Below, piece after piece: positions 14,450 to 26,503 of a stretch of 39,284 nucleotides of DNA (position 1 is its first letter; each line of letters opens with the position of its first letter). The notes beneath the pieces are model-generated. The model did not search any database, was not told where the DNA came from, and was given only the letters and a program-made list of their open reading frames with translations. The position numbers and the translations under genes are program-made. The stretch is from an uncultured Verrucomicrobia subdivision 3 bacterium (GTDB taxonomy: Bacteria > Verrucomicrobiota > Verrucomicrobiia > Limisphaerales > UBA11358), in contig CAILMI010000011.1 of the NCBI GenBank assembly GCA_903835255.1, positions 1 through 39,284 of the forward strand, written 5' to 3'.

Positions 14450-16132
14450 TCAGGGGGCCGTTAAAAGCACGCCGAGGTAAGGCGGCGTCAGGGGTTGAAT
14501 ATCGGCGGGAAGGACGCCGGGAATTGCCGCCAGCCGGGCCCGGTTTTTATCGCGGGCGACCAGATAGACTGGGGCGCTGCGCTGGGAGATCCACTGGTCA
14601 AAATTCGTGGAAGGGACCAGAGACGCCGGCCAGGCGGGCTCGTGCTTCAGGCGAAACAGGATGTAATTGCTAGCGCTGGTGATTTCGGAGCCATCCTTCG
14701 TGAAGAGCGTGGCGGTGCGATTGAGATAAAACGGCAGCCCGCTGGGAAAACATTCCAGAAATGCCAGCCGGGTTTCGGGCGGCAGCGCCGGAATCTGCTG
14801 CGCCATCTGCCGGGCCGATTTGACGTTAAAAACAATTTCCATCACCCCGACATTCACTGTGAACAGCAGGAGCGGAAATAGCGCGAAGGCAACAAACACC
14901 CGACCGGCCCGGCACCGAAAACGCGCGAACCACCCCAGCGCCGAGAACGCCAGAAGAAGGAAAATCGGCGCCAAAAAATGGCGGCCCAACTCTTCGGCGC
15001 TCCCCACCGACAGGCCCATCGGCTTGGCCAGCGACCCCATCCGAGATGACAGAACCAGCGCTCCCACCGCCACGGCCAGACACAGGACCGAGAGCGTAAT
15101 GGCTGCGCGACCGACGATACGGGAGGCTTTCCCGCCCGGATTCGCCTGCGCCCGCTCAAAGAGCCGGGCCAGCAATATTCCGGAGGCCACCGTCGCGGTC
15201 AAAATATACCCGGGCAGTTTCGATTTGGAGAGCGAGAAGAAAACCACCACCACCACCGCCCAGACCAGGCACAGCCGGTCTGCGGAAGACATCGAGGCTC
15301 TGTTTTTCCACGCCGCGACACCCGCTTCCGGCAGAAGAAAGCTCCAAGGCAGAAATAGCCCGGCGACAATCAGGGCGTAGAAATAAAACGGCTGAGTGCG
15401 ATGAAAGGTGGTGGTGGTGAACCGGTGAAAGGATTCCTCGACCAGCCCGTAATAGGGGAAATCAGGATGCTGCAGGGAGAGCCCAATGAACCACGGCAAG
15501 GTCACCCCCAGAAATACCACCAGGTTCAGGGGAGACAGCAAGCGTTTCCAGGCGCCGCGCCGGCCCTCGACCCGGTGGAACACCAGCAACACGAGAATGG
15601 GGATGATAAAACCCACCGGCCCCTTCACTAGCGTGGCGAAGCCCGCCGCCAGCGCCCCAAACAGATACCAGCGGCGCCGCGATTTCCCCTCGCTTTCTTC
15701 CGCCCGATACCCGGCAAAAATCGCCCCCGACACAAAAAATGCCAAAGCGATGTCAAAGATTACCGTCCGGGAAAGCACCACATACAGCGGCAGGGTGGCG
15801 ATGATGATGACCGCCATCACTCCGCACCTTGCGCCATGAGCGCGCCGGACAAATCCATACGCCAGCGCCAGCAGCGCCAATCCGAACACCGCCGAGGGCA
15901 GGCGCGCCGCTGTTTCCGTGTTCCCCAGAGCGGCCAGCGAGAGCGCCACCGCCTTAAAATAAAAAGCCGGCTTGTCTAGGTAGGCGATGCCGTTGTAGGA
16001 CGGCGACAGCCAAGCCCCGGACTCCTTCATTTCGCGTGCAACCTCCGCATTGCGGCCCTCGTCCGGCTGAAGCAGGGGCAGACGGCCTAACTGAAAGAAG
16101 AGGGAAAACCAGACCACCGCTAGAGCAAACAA
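14450..16132 (-). CDS. GT39-family membrane glycosyltransferase (ArnT/PMT-like)
   Basis: This is a roughly 560-residue polytopic protein with a long C-terminal soluble tail. The first periplasmic loop has the family signature 'LPLLQPDEGRNAEVAREM' with Asp24-Glu25, and 'DKPAFYFKAVALSLAALG' is the usual second segment. The family transfers a sugar from a polyprenyl-phosphate donor to a lipid or protein on the periplasmic side. The start is TTG at 16130-16132: no in-frame ATG or GTG exists between the upstream stop (16220-16222) and the DE motif, so translation begins here or at a near-cognate codon upstream. It lies 7 bases upstream of asnB in the same direction and is divergent from the copper ATPase. 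Acceptor and sugar are unknown. Confidence 0.85.
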   Translation of the reverse strand: MFALAVVWFSLFFQLGRLPLLQPDEGRNAEVAREMKESGAWLSPSYNGIAYLDKPAFYFKAVALSLAALGNTETAARLPSAVFGLALLALAYGFVRRAHGARCGVMAVIIIATLPLYVVLSRTVIFDIALAFFVSGAIFAGYRAEESEGKSRRRWYLFGALAAGFATLVKGPVGFIIPILVLLVFHRVEGRRGAWKRLLSPLNLVVFLGVTLPWFIGLSLQHPDFPYYGLVEESFHRFTTTTFHRTQPFYFYALIVAGLFLPWSFLLPEAGVAAWKNRASMSSADRLCLVWAVVVVVFFSLSKSKLPGYILTATVASGILLARLFERAQANPGGKASRIVGRAAITLSVLCLAVAVGALVLSSRMGSLAKPMGLSVGSAEELGRHFLAPIFLLLAFSALGWFARFRCRAGRVFVAFALFPLLLFTVNVGVMEIVFNVKSARQMAQQIPALPPETRLAFLECFPSGLPFYLNRTATLFTKDGSEITSASNYILFRLKHEPAWPASLVPSTNFDQWISQRSAPVYLVARDKNRARLAAIPGVLPADIQPLTPPYLGVLLTAP

Positions 16133-16370
16133 GGCCCAGAGGGTGGATGGGTGCGGAATCCAAGATGTGCGGTGCGATTCGATGCGCGCAGTTTGCCAAC
16201 GCCACCTCGCAACGCAAGCTCATCTGATAATGGCGCCGGGACTCACAGGCAACAAAAGCGCCCTTGTGGACGTCTTAAATGACGGCGGCAATACGTCAGG
16301 CCCTCCGGCGTTTTTCAAGCCGCCATTCGACAAACCGGCCGCGGCTGATACCTTTTCCCAACAAGATAAA

Positions 16371-18722
16371 ATGGGTCATTCGCCAAACATCCCCGCCACC
16401 GCACCCGACGATTCCTCCACGACAGAACTCCGGATCCAGGGCATGACCTGCCAGAATTGCGCCCGCCATGTCGCCGAAGCGATTCAAAACACACCCGGCG
16501 TCCGCCATGCCGTGGTTTCCATCGGAAAGAATACCGCCGCCGTCCACTGGAAGCCTGGCACACTAAAAAACAACGCGGCCGTCATCGCCGCCGTCCAAAA
16601 AGCCGGCTTTGAAGCGGAACCACTTCTCCCCGGCGCCGGCGAATCTTCCGCGCCCGGACAAGCGGACTGGCAGATCCGTCTCGGGTTCGGACTCGCCGCC
16701 ACCGTCACCCTGATGATTGGGGAGTGGATGCTAGGGCTGGCGATGACGCCCTGGTTTCAATGGCTCGCCTTTGCTCTGGGCGGAGTCGTGCAGTTATTTT
16801 GCGGCGCGCCCTTCTATCGCGGCGCCTGGAGGCAACTCAAGGCCGGCCACTCCAACATGGACACGCTCGTGGCGCTCGGCTCCTCGACAGCCTTCGGCTA
16901 CAGCGGCTGGGTCTTGTTCAGCGGCGCGGGCGGACACGTTTATTTCATGGAAGCGGCGTCCATCCTGTCGCTCATCAGCGCCGGCCACTGGCTGGAGGCG
17001 CGAGCGAGCGACCAGGCGGGCGGCGCCCTGAAATCCCTCCTGAATCTGGCGCCGCAGACGGCCCGCCGGATTGTTTCATCTCGGGGCCATCGACCTGTGG
17101 AGGGGCATTCTCTTCTGCGGGACGGAATTCAAAGCCTCCTCGCGCCGGCGGCCACCACCGAGGAGGAAGTTCCCGTCGCGCAACTAAAAACCGGCGACTG
17201 CATCGCGCTCCGGCCTGGCGACCGCGTGCCGATAGATGGCGTGGTGCTCACGGGCGAAGCCGCCGTGGATGAGTCGATGCTTACCGGCGAATCCATTCCC
17301 GTGGATAAAAAACCCGGCAGCGACCTGTTTGCCGGAACGATCAACCTCAATGGGAGACTCATCCTGCGCGTCACCGCCACCGGCGACAGCACCGCTCTCG
17401 CCCACATCATCGCCGCCGTGCAACGCGCCCAGACGAGCCGCGCCCACCTTCAACGCCTCGGCGACCGCGTCAGCAGCGTCTTCGTCCCCGTCATCGTCGC
17501 CGTCGCCGGGTTTGCTGGACTGGCGTGGAGCCTTGCGCCGGAAATAATGAAGTACCTTCACGATGGACTCGCGCCCTATCTCTGGCACACGCCGCTGCCG
17601 ATCGGCTCTGCGGCTTCCTTCATCATTGCGACGGCGGTTTTGATTATCGCGTGTCCGTGCGCCATGGGTCTGGCCACGCCCGCCGCCATCATGGCGAGCG
17701 CCAACGCGGCCGCGCGCCGGGGCATCCTGATCCGGGATGGTGTGGCGCTGGAAAAAGCGGGCACCGTGACTGCGGTCATCTTTGACAAGACGGGGACGTT
17801 GACGAGCGGCAAACCGGAGGTGGCGGAGACCTGGTCCAGACGGAGCAGACAGGAAGAGGAGCTTACTAACATGGTCGCCGACGAAGAAAAAATCATCGCC
17901 GCGTCGCTCGCTCGGCATTCCGCCCACCCAATTAGCCGGGCGATTGCAGAACTCTCCCTGAATCCGCCGGAGGTTTCCAATTGGAAAGAGATTCCCGGAG
18001 CGGGCGTGGAAGGCAGACTTTCAGCCCGGCTGGTCCGCCTGGGCTCCCTCGACTGGCTCAAGAACTCCGGCGTGGACCTGGAGCCGGGCGAAAAATTCAT
18101 CGCCCACTGGTCGGGACAAGGCGCGACGCTGGCGGGGCTGGCGTCCGAGCAAAATTTGCTTGGGCTGTTTGCGGTGCGCGATGCGTTGAAAGCGAATGCG
18201 CGGAGCGTGGTCGAGGAACTCCAGCGCCAGGGATTGAAAATTTATTTACTCACCGGAGACCATGCATTGACGGCGGCGAGCATCGCCACCGAGGTCGGCA
18301 TCGCAGCGGAGAACGTCTTTGCCGGCGTGCGCCCGGAGCAGAAGGCCGAGTTCGTGAAACAACTTCAGGCGCAGGGCCAGCGCGTGGCGTTTGTGGGCGA
18401 CGGCATCAACGACGGGCCGGCGCTCACGCAGGCCGACCTCGGGATTGCCGTGAGCCGCGCGAGCGATGTGGCCCGCGAGGCGGCCGACATCCTCCTGTTA
18501 AAATCGGGGATCGAGGCTGTGCCGGAGGCGCTGGGGCTGGCCCAGGCGACGTTGCGGACGATCCGGCAGAATCTGTTTTGGGCGTTTTTTTATAATGCGC
18601 TCGGCGTGCCCCTGGCAGCCATGGGCTTCATCAGCCCGGTATTTTGCGCGGCGGCCATGGGCCTGTCCGACCTGATCGTGATTGGCAACGCGCTGCGGCT
18701 GCTGCGCTGGCGCCGCCTATAA
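16371..18722 (+). CDS. copA: Copper-translocating P1B-type ATPase
   Basis: From ATG 16371 the protein has 783 residues: one N-terminal heavy-metal-associated domain (LRIQGMTCQNCARHV, Cys27 and Cys30), eight expected membrane helices, the transport motif Cys428-Pro-Cys430 (IACPCAMGLATPAA), the phosphorylated Asp472 in DKTGTLTSG, the SAHPISRA motif and the hinge 'GDGINDGPALTQADLGIA'. CPC plus a MTCxxC domain indicates monovalent copper or silver export. An in-frame ATG at 16230 would add 47 residues without conserved features, so I prefer 16371. No CsoR, CueR or copper chaperone gene is adjacent. It diverges from the GT39 gene; the 238 bases between contain no convincing gene. Confidence 0.92.
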   Translation: MGHSPNIPATAPDDSSTTELRIQGMTCQNCARHVAEAIQNTPGVRHAVVSIGKNTAAVHWKPGTLKNNAAVIAAVQKAGFEAEPLLPGAGESSAPGQADWQIRLGFGLAATVTLMIGEWMLGLAMTPWFQWLAFALGGVVQLFCGAPFYRGAWRQLKAGHSNMDTLVALGSSTAFGYSGWVLFSGAGGHVYFMEAASILSLISAGHWLEARASDQAGGALKSLLNLAPQTARRIVSSRGHRPVEGHSLLRDGIQSLLAPAATTEEEVPVAQLKTGDCIALRPGDRVPIDGVVLTGEAAVDESMLTGESIPVDKKPGSDLFAGTINLNGRLILRVTATGDSTALAHIIAAVQRAQTSRAHLQRLGDRVSSVFVPVIVAVAGFAGLAWSLAPEIMKYLHDGLAPYLWHTPLPIGSAASFIIATAVLIIACPCAMGLATPAAIMASANAAARRGILIRDGVALEKAGTVTAVIFDKTGTLTSGKPEVAETWSRRSRQEEELTNMVADEEKIIAASLARHSAHPISRAIAELSLNPPEVSNWKEIPGAGVEGRLSARLVRLGSLDWLKNSGVDLEPGEKFIAHWSGQGATLAGLASEQNLLGLFAVRDALKANARSVVEELQRQGLKIYLLTGDHALTAASIATEVGIAAENVFAGVRPEQKAEFVKQLQAQGQRVAFVGDGINDGPALTQADLGIAVSRASDVAREAADILLLKSGIEAVPEALGLAQATLRTIRQNLFWAFFYNALGVPLAAMGFISPVFCAAAMGLSDLIVIGNALRLLRWRRL

Positions 18723-18736
18723 AGCCGCCATCCGCA

Positions 18737-18762
18737 CCGTCCCCGACGGCCGTCCCCGACGG
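18737..18762. repeat. Tandem pair of 13-bp hairpins after copA
   Basis: Two back-to-back copies of CCGTCCCCGACGG occur 14 bases after the copA stop. Each copy is itself an inverted repeat (CCGTC/GACGG around CCC). No T-run follows, so it is not a classical terminator, but it could act as an mRNA 3' end stabiliser. Confidence 0.55.
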
Positions 18763-18812
18763 ATCTAAAACGCCATCTCATTCCTGATTTTGCTCTCGCA
18801 GAGCATCCCGAA

Positions 18813-18872
18813 GCCACTGCAAGCAAGCGAGTGGCCGTTCCACTTTTTGTTGCATATGCAACAAAAAGTGGA
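18813..18872. repeat. Hairpin plus 34-bp perfect palindrome
   Basis: GCCACT (18813-18818) and AGTGGC (18830-18835) form a hairpin. Four bases later 18839-18872 is a perfect 34-bp palindrome whose left half is TCCACTTTTTGTTGCAT. A related, less perfect palindrome lies at 33805-33834, sharing CACTTT, TTGCA, TGCAA and AAAGTGGA in the same order. The 260-bp gap between copA and the next gene holds these structures and no credible gene. It may be an operator, a transcript end or a mobile palindromic element. Confidence 0.6.
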
Positions 18873-18983
18873 CGGACTTGGATCCCACTCCGGGACCCTG
18901 CCACTTACGGAAAGACGGGGGAACCGACAATCCCGTCTCCTGAAATCCTTTTTCTTTGAGCAAACTTTCCCTATCCTCTGCCG

Positions 18984-19592
18984 ATGGCATTTGAATCAGA
19001 ATCGCCGCTCGACCGGCTCTGGAAAGAATACGCCCGGGCGTTTCAGGGCTGGGACGACCTCACGCTCGCGCGCTGGCTGGCGCAAACTCTCGGCCAGTTC
19101 GAAGGCCGCGCCTGGCGCATCTCACATCCGCTGATCGGCGCCTACCGTCTCGGGGCCCAATTGGCGCATGACAGGCAGATCTGGTTCAAGCGGCTGGCCA
19201 CGCCGCCGGCGGGCTATGGGGAATCGCCCTGCTGCCGCGCGCCGTTTCTGCCGCTGCTCACGCGCGAGGTGCGCGAATCGGGCCTGATTTGCCATCATTG
19301 CAGCGAAACACTCGTGCCCTTTGAGGAGATCCCCGAGGACGTCCGCGCCGAGGTCGGTGCGTGGGCGCAGGAATATGAACCCGTCCATGCCGTGGCGCAT
19401 TGGGATGACCGGCAGCGGCGCGGCGCGGGCGATTACGACGCCGCTTTTGAAAACGCGGCGAAGCAGGCGGAACAACTGCTCGCCCGCGCGGGCCGCGAAC
19501 TCGCCCCCCAACTGCTCCAGCTGTATCCCACCCTCCTCTGGGAAGATCAGGATGAATGCCTGGAAGTCCGACCTGAAGACCTGGCGCTGTGA
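18984..19592 (+). CDS. Hypothetical protein with CC...CHHC motif
   Basis: The protein has 202 residues and no family I can name. It is Trp- and Ala-rich and probably cytoplasmic, with no signal or membrane segment. The middle carries 'GYGESPCCRAPFLPLLTREVRESGLICHHCSETL' with Cys83, Cys84, Cys103, His104, His105 and Cys106, which could make a zinc-ribbon-like site. The C-terminal half is helical and acidic. Codon use resembles its neighbours, the frame is open throughout and the antisense frames look like shadows. The AsmA-like gene starts 22 bases downstream, so an operon is possible. There is no clear Shine-Dalgarno sequence before ATG 18984, as for several other genes here. Function is unknown. 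Confidence 0.7.
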   Translation: MAFESESPLDRLWKEYARAFQGWDDLTLARWLAQTLGQFEGRAWRISHPLIGAYRLGAQLAHDRQIWFKRLATPPAGYGESPCCRAPFLPLLTREVRESGLICHHCSETLVPFEEIPEDVRAEVGAWAQEYEPVHAVAHWDDRQRRGAGDYDAAFENAAKQAEQLLARAGRELAPQLLQLYPTLLWEDQDECLEVRPEDLAL

Positions 19593-19614
19593 GCGCCAGC
19601 CTATTCCAACCGCA

Positions 19615-20307
19615 ATGAAATTTATTTTAAAATGGGTCTTCCGGCTGCTGTTGCTGGTAGCGGCACTCATCGTCCTTTTCCTTCTGGCGCTGGACCCGAT
19701 CCTGCGCCTTACCCTTCAACACCGGATCCGCACGCAAACCGGCCTGGACGCGGAAATCGGGCAATTCACACTTGGGCTCATCCGGCCCACTCTCACCCTC
19801 AGGGATTTTAAAGTCTTTAATCCGCCCGGCTTTGGCGGCACACCCTTCCTGGACATCCGCGAAATCCACGTGGAGTATGACCGCGCCGCACTTGCCCGGG
19901 GTAAGCTGCACCTCCGCCTCCTGCGCTTCAATCTGGCGGAGCTGGACATCGTCAGAAACCAAGCCGGCGAGACCAACCTCTTTTCCTTCAGATCGCTTCC
20001 CCCGGAAAAAACTGGCGGCGCCAAAAACCCGTCCTTCACCGCCCGAACAGGGATGAAGTTCGAGGGAATTGACGAGCTGAACGTGTCCATCGGCCGGTTG
20101 CGGTTCATCGACCTCCAAGATCCGTCCCAGCAGCGGGAGCAGGTGATCGGCCTCGAGAATTGCGTGATGAAGAACGTGAAGACGGTGGCTGATTTGGGCG
20201 GGATGGCGCTGCTGGTGGGATTGCGCAGCGGAAACTTTTTCGATTCCCTGATCAGCCCCAAAGCCCTAGGAGGATCCCGGCCAGACTTTCTGAATCCGCT
20301 GTTTTAA
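19615..20307 (+). CDS. Membrane-anchored AsmA-like protein
   Basis: ATG 19615 gives 230 residues; the frame is open upstream but overlaps the preceding gene, and the sequence from 19615 starts with a classic signal anchor (MKFILKWVFRLLLLVAALIVLFLLAL). The next segment, 'LRLTLQHRIRTQTGLDAEIGQFTLGLIRPTLTLRDFKVFNPPGFGGTPFLDIREIHVEYDRAALARGKLHLRLLRFNLAELDIV', has the pattern of the N-terminal region of AsmA/TamB-type proteins (chorein-like lipid-transfer fold). It is much shorter than AsmA (about 600 residues), so it is either a short family member or a stand-alone N-terminal module. It likely sits in the inner membrane facing the periplasm. It converges on the GH2 gene with 16 bases between stops. 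No phenotype can be predicted. Confidence 0.7.
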   Translation: MKFILKWVFRLLLLVAALIVLFLLALDPILRLTLQHRIRTQTGLDAEIGQFTLGLIRPTLTLRDFKVFNPPGFGGTPFLDIREIHVEYDRAALARGKLHLRLLRFNLAELDIVRNQAGETNLFSFRSLPPEKTGGAKNPSFTARTGMKFEGIDELNVSIGRLRFIDLQDPSQQREQVIGLENCVMKNVKTVADLGGMALLVGLRSGNFFDSLISPKALGGSRPDFLNPLF

Positions 20308-20323
20308 CCGCCGGCGATTCTGC

Positions 20324-23710
<3,387 letters not shown>

Positions 23711-23843
23711 TTATGCTTTTTGACGACAACAAGCAATCTCAGGGGCGTGGCTGGCGTTTTTCCAAGGTCTTTCGGCGCTTTTTAGATGACGCCTCCGCCC
23801 TAGATGCGCTACAAGAAAGCCGCGCACGCAACGGAACCCAAGC

Positions 23844-25091
23844 ATGGAACGTATTTTTGCCACTTATCGGATCGAAACGCCTCTGGCTGTGGAGGCCGCC
23901 GCGGCGGCGCTCGCCGGCGAACAATCCTCGGGCACTTTCGTTGCTGTTCCGGGCGAAACCGAGGAGCTGAAAGAGCGCTTTGCCGCGCGAGTAGAAAAAA
24001 TCACACCGCTCGAATCCGTCCCCCAACCCGCGCTTCCCGGCGCCCGGCCCGGCGCGGGACCCTTTCAACGCGCGGAAATCGTGGTTTCCTGGTCGGTGGA
24101 CAATATGGGGCTTAACTTGCCCGCTCTCGTCTCGACCCTCCAAGGCAACCTCTATGAACTGTCGCAGTTTTCAGGCCTTAAATTGAGGGATGTGGAACTG
24201 CCGCCGTCCTTTGCCCGGCATTTCCAGGGCCCCCGATTCGGGGTGGCCGGCTGCCGCAAACTCACGGGCGTCGAAGGCCGCCCGCTCCTTGGCACTATCA
24301 TCAAGCCGAGCATTGGGCTGACGCCGCAGCAGACGGCGGAACGGGTCCAGGTTTTGGCCGGGGCGGGCATTGATTTTATCAAGGATGACGAGCTGATGGC
24401 CGACCCGCCGCATTCGCCGTTCGACCAGCGGGTGGACGCGATCCAGCGCGTGCTCGAGGATCAGGCGCAGCGCACTGGCAAAAAAGTGATGTACGCCTTC
24501 AACATCAGCGACGAGCTCGATGCGATGCAGCGGCACTATGACAAGATTGTCAATTCGGGAGGAATCAGCGCGATGATTTCGCTGAACAGCGTTGGACTGG
24601 CGGGCGTGAAAAAAATCTGTGACCGGGGCGCACTGGCCATTCACGGCCATCGCAACGGCTGGGGGATGTTGAACCGGCACCCGCTACTGGGCATGGAGTT
24701 CACCGCGTACCAAAAACTCTGGAGGCTTGCGGGCGTGGACCAGATTCATGTCAACGGCATCGCCAATAAGTTTTGGGAGGACGACGATTCGGTCGTGCGC
24801 TCGATCGAGGCATGCGGCGCGCCCCTGCTCGGGGGGATGTCGGTGCTGCCGGTGGTTTCCTCGGGTCAATGGGGCGGTCAGGCTCCAGAAACCTATCGCC
24901 GCACCCGGACGCTGGATCTGCTCTACATGGCCGGCGGCGGCATTCTGGCGCATCCCGGCGGTCCGGCCGCAGGCGTGCGCTCGCTGCAGCGATGGTGGGA
25001 GGCGGCGGTCGAAGGCCTCACCCTGGAACAAGCTGCCGCCCGGTATCCCGAACTGAAGATCTCGGTGGAGAAGTTTGGGAAAAAAGGTTGA
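23844..25091 (+). CDS. RuBisCO-like protein (form IV RLP), probable acid-sugar-phosphate decarboxylase or transcarboxylase
   Basis: The 415-residue protein has the RuBisCO large-subunit fold: alpha/beta N-terminal domain (EQSSGTFVAVPGET, 26-39), then the barrel. Equivalents of key RuBisCO residues are Asn102 (N123), Lys154 (K175, GTIIKPSIGLT), Lys180-Asp182-Glu183 (carbamylated K201, D203, E204), His269-Arg270 (H294-R295), His302 (H327), Lys309 (K334), Ser339 (S379 region) and GGG 364-366. Replacements are Ser156 for K177 and Trp273 for H298, so it is not a CO2-fixing enzyme. The signatures 'IHGHRNGWGM' and 'SSGQWGGQAPETY' fit the RLP group that includes 3-oxo-isoapionate-4-phosphate decarboxylase and transcarboxylase/hydrolase of D-apionate catabolism. 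A DUF1537 kinase starts 10 bases downstream, which agrees. Exact substrate unproven. Confidence 0.9.
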   Translation: MERIFATYRIETPLAVEAAAAALAGEQSSGTFVAVPGETEELKERFAARVEKITPLESVPQPALPGARPGAGPFQRAEIVVSWSVDNMGLNLPALVSTLQGNLYELSQFSGLKLRDVELPPSFARHFQGPRFGVAGCRKLTGVEGRPLLGTIIKPSIGLTPQQTAERVQVLAGAGIDFIKDDELMADPPHSPFDQRVDAIQRVLEDQAQRTGKKVMYAFNISDELDAMQRHYDKIVNSGGISAMISLNSVGLAGVKKICDRGALAIHGHRNGWGMLNRHPLLGMEFTAYQKLWRLAGVDQIHVNGIANKFWEDDDSVVRSIEACGAPLLGGMSVLPVVSSGQWGGQAPETYRRTRTLDLLYMAGGGILAHPGGPAAGVRSLQRWWEAAVEGLTLEQAAARYPELKISVEKFGKKG

Positions 25092-25101
25092 AATTTCGCG
25101 C

Positions 25102-26499
25102 ATGAGCCGGCTTTTTCTAACCTTCTACGGCGATGATTTGACCGGCTCCACGGATGCGATGGAGCAGCTGACCACGGCCGGCATCCGCACCGCCCTGTTC
25201 TTTGAGCCGCCCACCCGGGGGCAGCTCGCCCGATTCAAAAACCTGGGAGCAGTCGGGGTCGCGGGCAGGACGCGGTCTCTGGCACCGGCCGCGATGGCGC
25301 GGGAGCTCCGTCCCGCCCTGGTGGCGCTCCGCGCCCTCGGCGCCCGGCACGTCCACTACAAAATCTGCTCCACCTTTGACTCCTCTCCCGCCCTCGGCAA
25401 CCTGGGATGCGTGATGGATATTGCCGCGGATATTTTTCACGCCCCGTTTGTGCCGCTGCTCGTCGCCGCCCCGGCGCTGGGGCGCTACACGGTTTTCGGC
25501 AATCACTTTGCACGTTACGGCATTGGCAGCACGGGGGCCATCCACCGCCTCGACCGGCACCCCTCCATCAGCCGGCATCCGGTCACGCCGATGGGGGAAG
25601 CCGATTTGCGCCGGCATCTGTCGAGGCAGACGAAAAAGACCCTCGCGCTGTTCGATATTCTGAAGGTGGCGCTGCCCTTGAAGGAAGCGCAGCGGGCGTT
25701 GAAGCAGCTGCTTGCTGAAAAACCGGGTGTGGTTTTGTTTGATGCACTCACGGACGCACACCTCGCCTGCATCGGCCATCTGCTGGAAGGCCTTGCCCGC
25801 AGCCGCCGCCCGCTGTTCTCCATCGGCTCGTCCGGAATTGAAACCGCGCTGACGGCCAGCCGCTCTGCGGGCGGCACTGGAACGCACGTTCAAGTGAAGC
25901 GGGGGAGTTCAAAGATACCTGGGCCGGGCCGGGCGGCAATACTGCTAGCGGGGTCGGGCAGCTGCTCGCCGGTGACCGGGGGGCAGATTGCGTGGGCGTT
26001 AAAAAACGGATTTGCCGAAGTGCCGCTCGATACGGCGGCGCTTGCGACCCCGGGGACGCGGGGGGCAGAAATCACGCGGGCGACAAGGGCGGCGGCGAAG
26101 CTGCTGCAAGCCGGGCGCAGCGTGGTGGTTCACACCACTCGGCGCGGGGCGGACCAACGCATCGCCGCGTCGCTAAAAAAACAGACCGCTCGCATTCTGG
26201 GGACGGCTCTGGGCAGCGTGCTGCGCGGCGCACTGGAACAATCCCAGGCGGGGCGCCTGTGCATTGCCGGCGGCGACACCTCAAGTTTTGCCGCGCGGGC
26301 GCTGGGCATGGAAGCCCTGGAAATGATTGCGCCGCTGACGCCGGGCGCGCCGCTGTGCCGCGCATTCGCCCCCGGCTCGCCTGCCGACGGTTTGGAAGTG
26401 GTGTTCAAAGGCGGACAGGTCGGCGCGGAAAACTATTTCGGGATGGTGAGAGACGGAAACAACCGAAAAAACCGCGCGCCCGTGCGGCGCCCCTTGTAG
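25102..26499 (+). CDS. DUF1537 four-carbon acid sugar kinase
   Basis: ATG 25102 gives 465 residues; a start at 25075 overlaps the RLP and adds nothing conserved. The N-terminal domain begins with the family motif YGDDLTGSTD (9-18) and carries 'KICSTFDSSPALGNLGCVMD'. The C-terminal nucleotide-binding domain has 'LLAGSGSCSPVTGGQIAWAL' and 'CIAGGDTSSFAARALG'. The family phosphorylates sugar acids: known members act on threonate, erythronate derivatives and 3-oxo-isoapionate (OiaK). Next to an RLP the last is the best analogy, with the RLP acting on the 4-phosphate. The racemase-like gene follows after 4 bases. The C-terminus ends in a basic tail (GNNRKNRAPVRRPL) beyond the usual domain. No Shine-Dalgarno is visible, suggesting coupling to the upstream gene. 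Confidence 0.88.
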   Translation: MSRLFLTFYGDDLTGSTDAMEQLTTAGIRTALFFEPPTRGQLARFKNLGAVGVAGRTRSLAPAAMARELRPALVALRALGARHVHYKICSTFDSSPALGNLGCVMDIAADIFHAPFVPLLVAAPALGRYTVFGNHFARYGIGSTGAIHRLDRHPSISRHPVTPMGEADLRRHLSRQTKKTLALFDILKVALPLKEAQRALKQLLAEKPGVVLFDALTDAHLACIGHLLEGLARSRRPLFSIGSSGIETALTASRSAGGTGTHVQVKRGSSKIPGPGRAAILLAGSGSCSPVTGGQIAWALKNGFAEVPLDTAALATPGTRGAEITRATRAAAKLLQAGRSVVVHTTRRGADQRIAASLKKQTARILGTALGSVLRGALEQSQAGRLCIAGGDTSSFAARALGMEALEMIAPLTPGAPLCRAFAPGSPADGLEVVFKGGQVGAENYFGMVRDGNNRKNRAPVRRPL

Positions 26500-26503
26500 A
26501 ATC

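Noticed and set aside
16230-16370. N-terminal extension of the copper ATPase from ATG 16230
   Set aside because: The extra 47 residues have no conserved feature and precede a start directly before the metal-binding domain; kept only as an alternative.
23844-25091. True CO2-fixing RuBisCO
   Set aside because: Two catalytic positions are changed (Ser156, Trp273), the E60/T65 loop differs, and no phosphoribulokinase or small subunit is nearby; the kinase neighbour points to an RLP.
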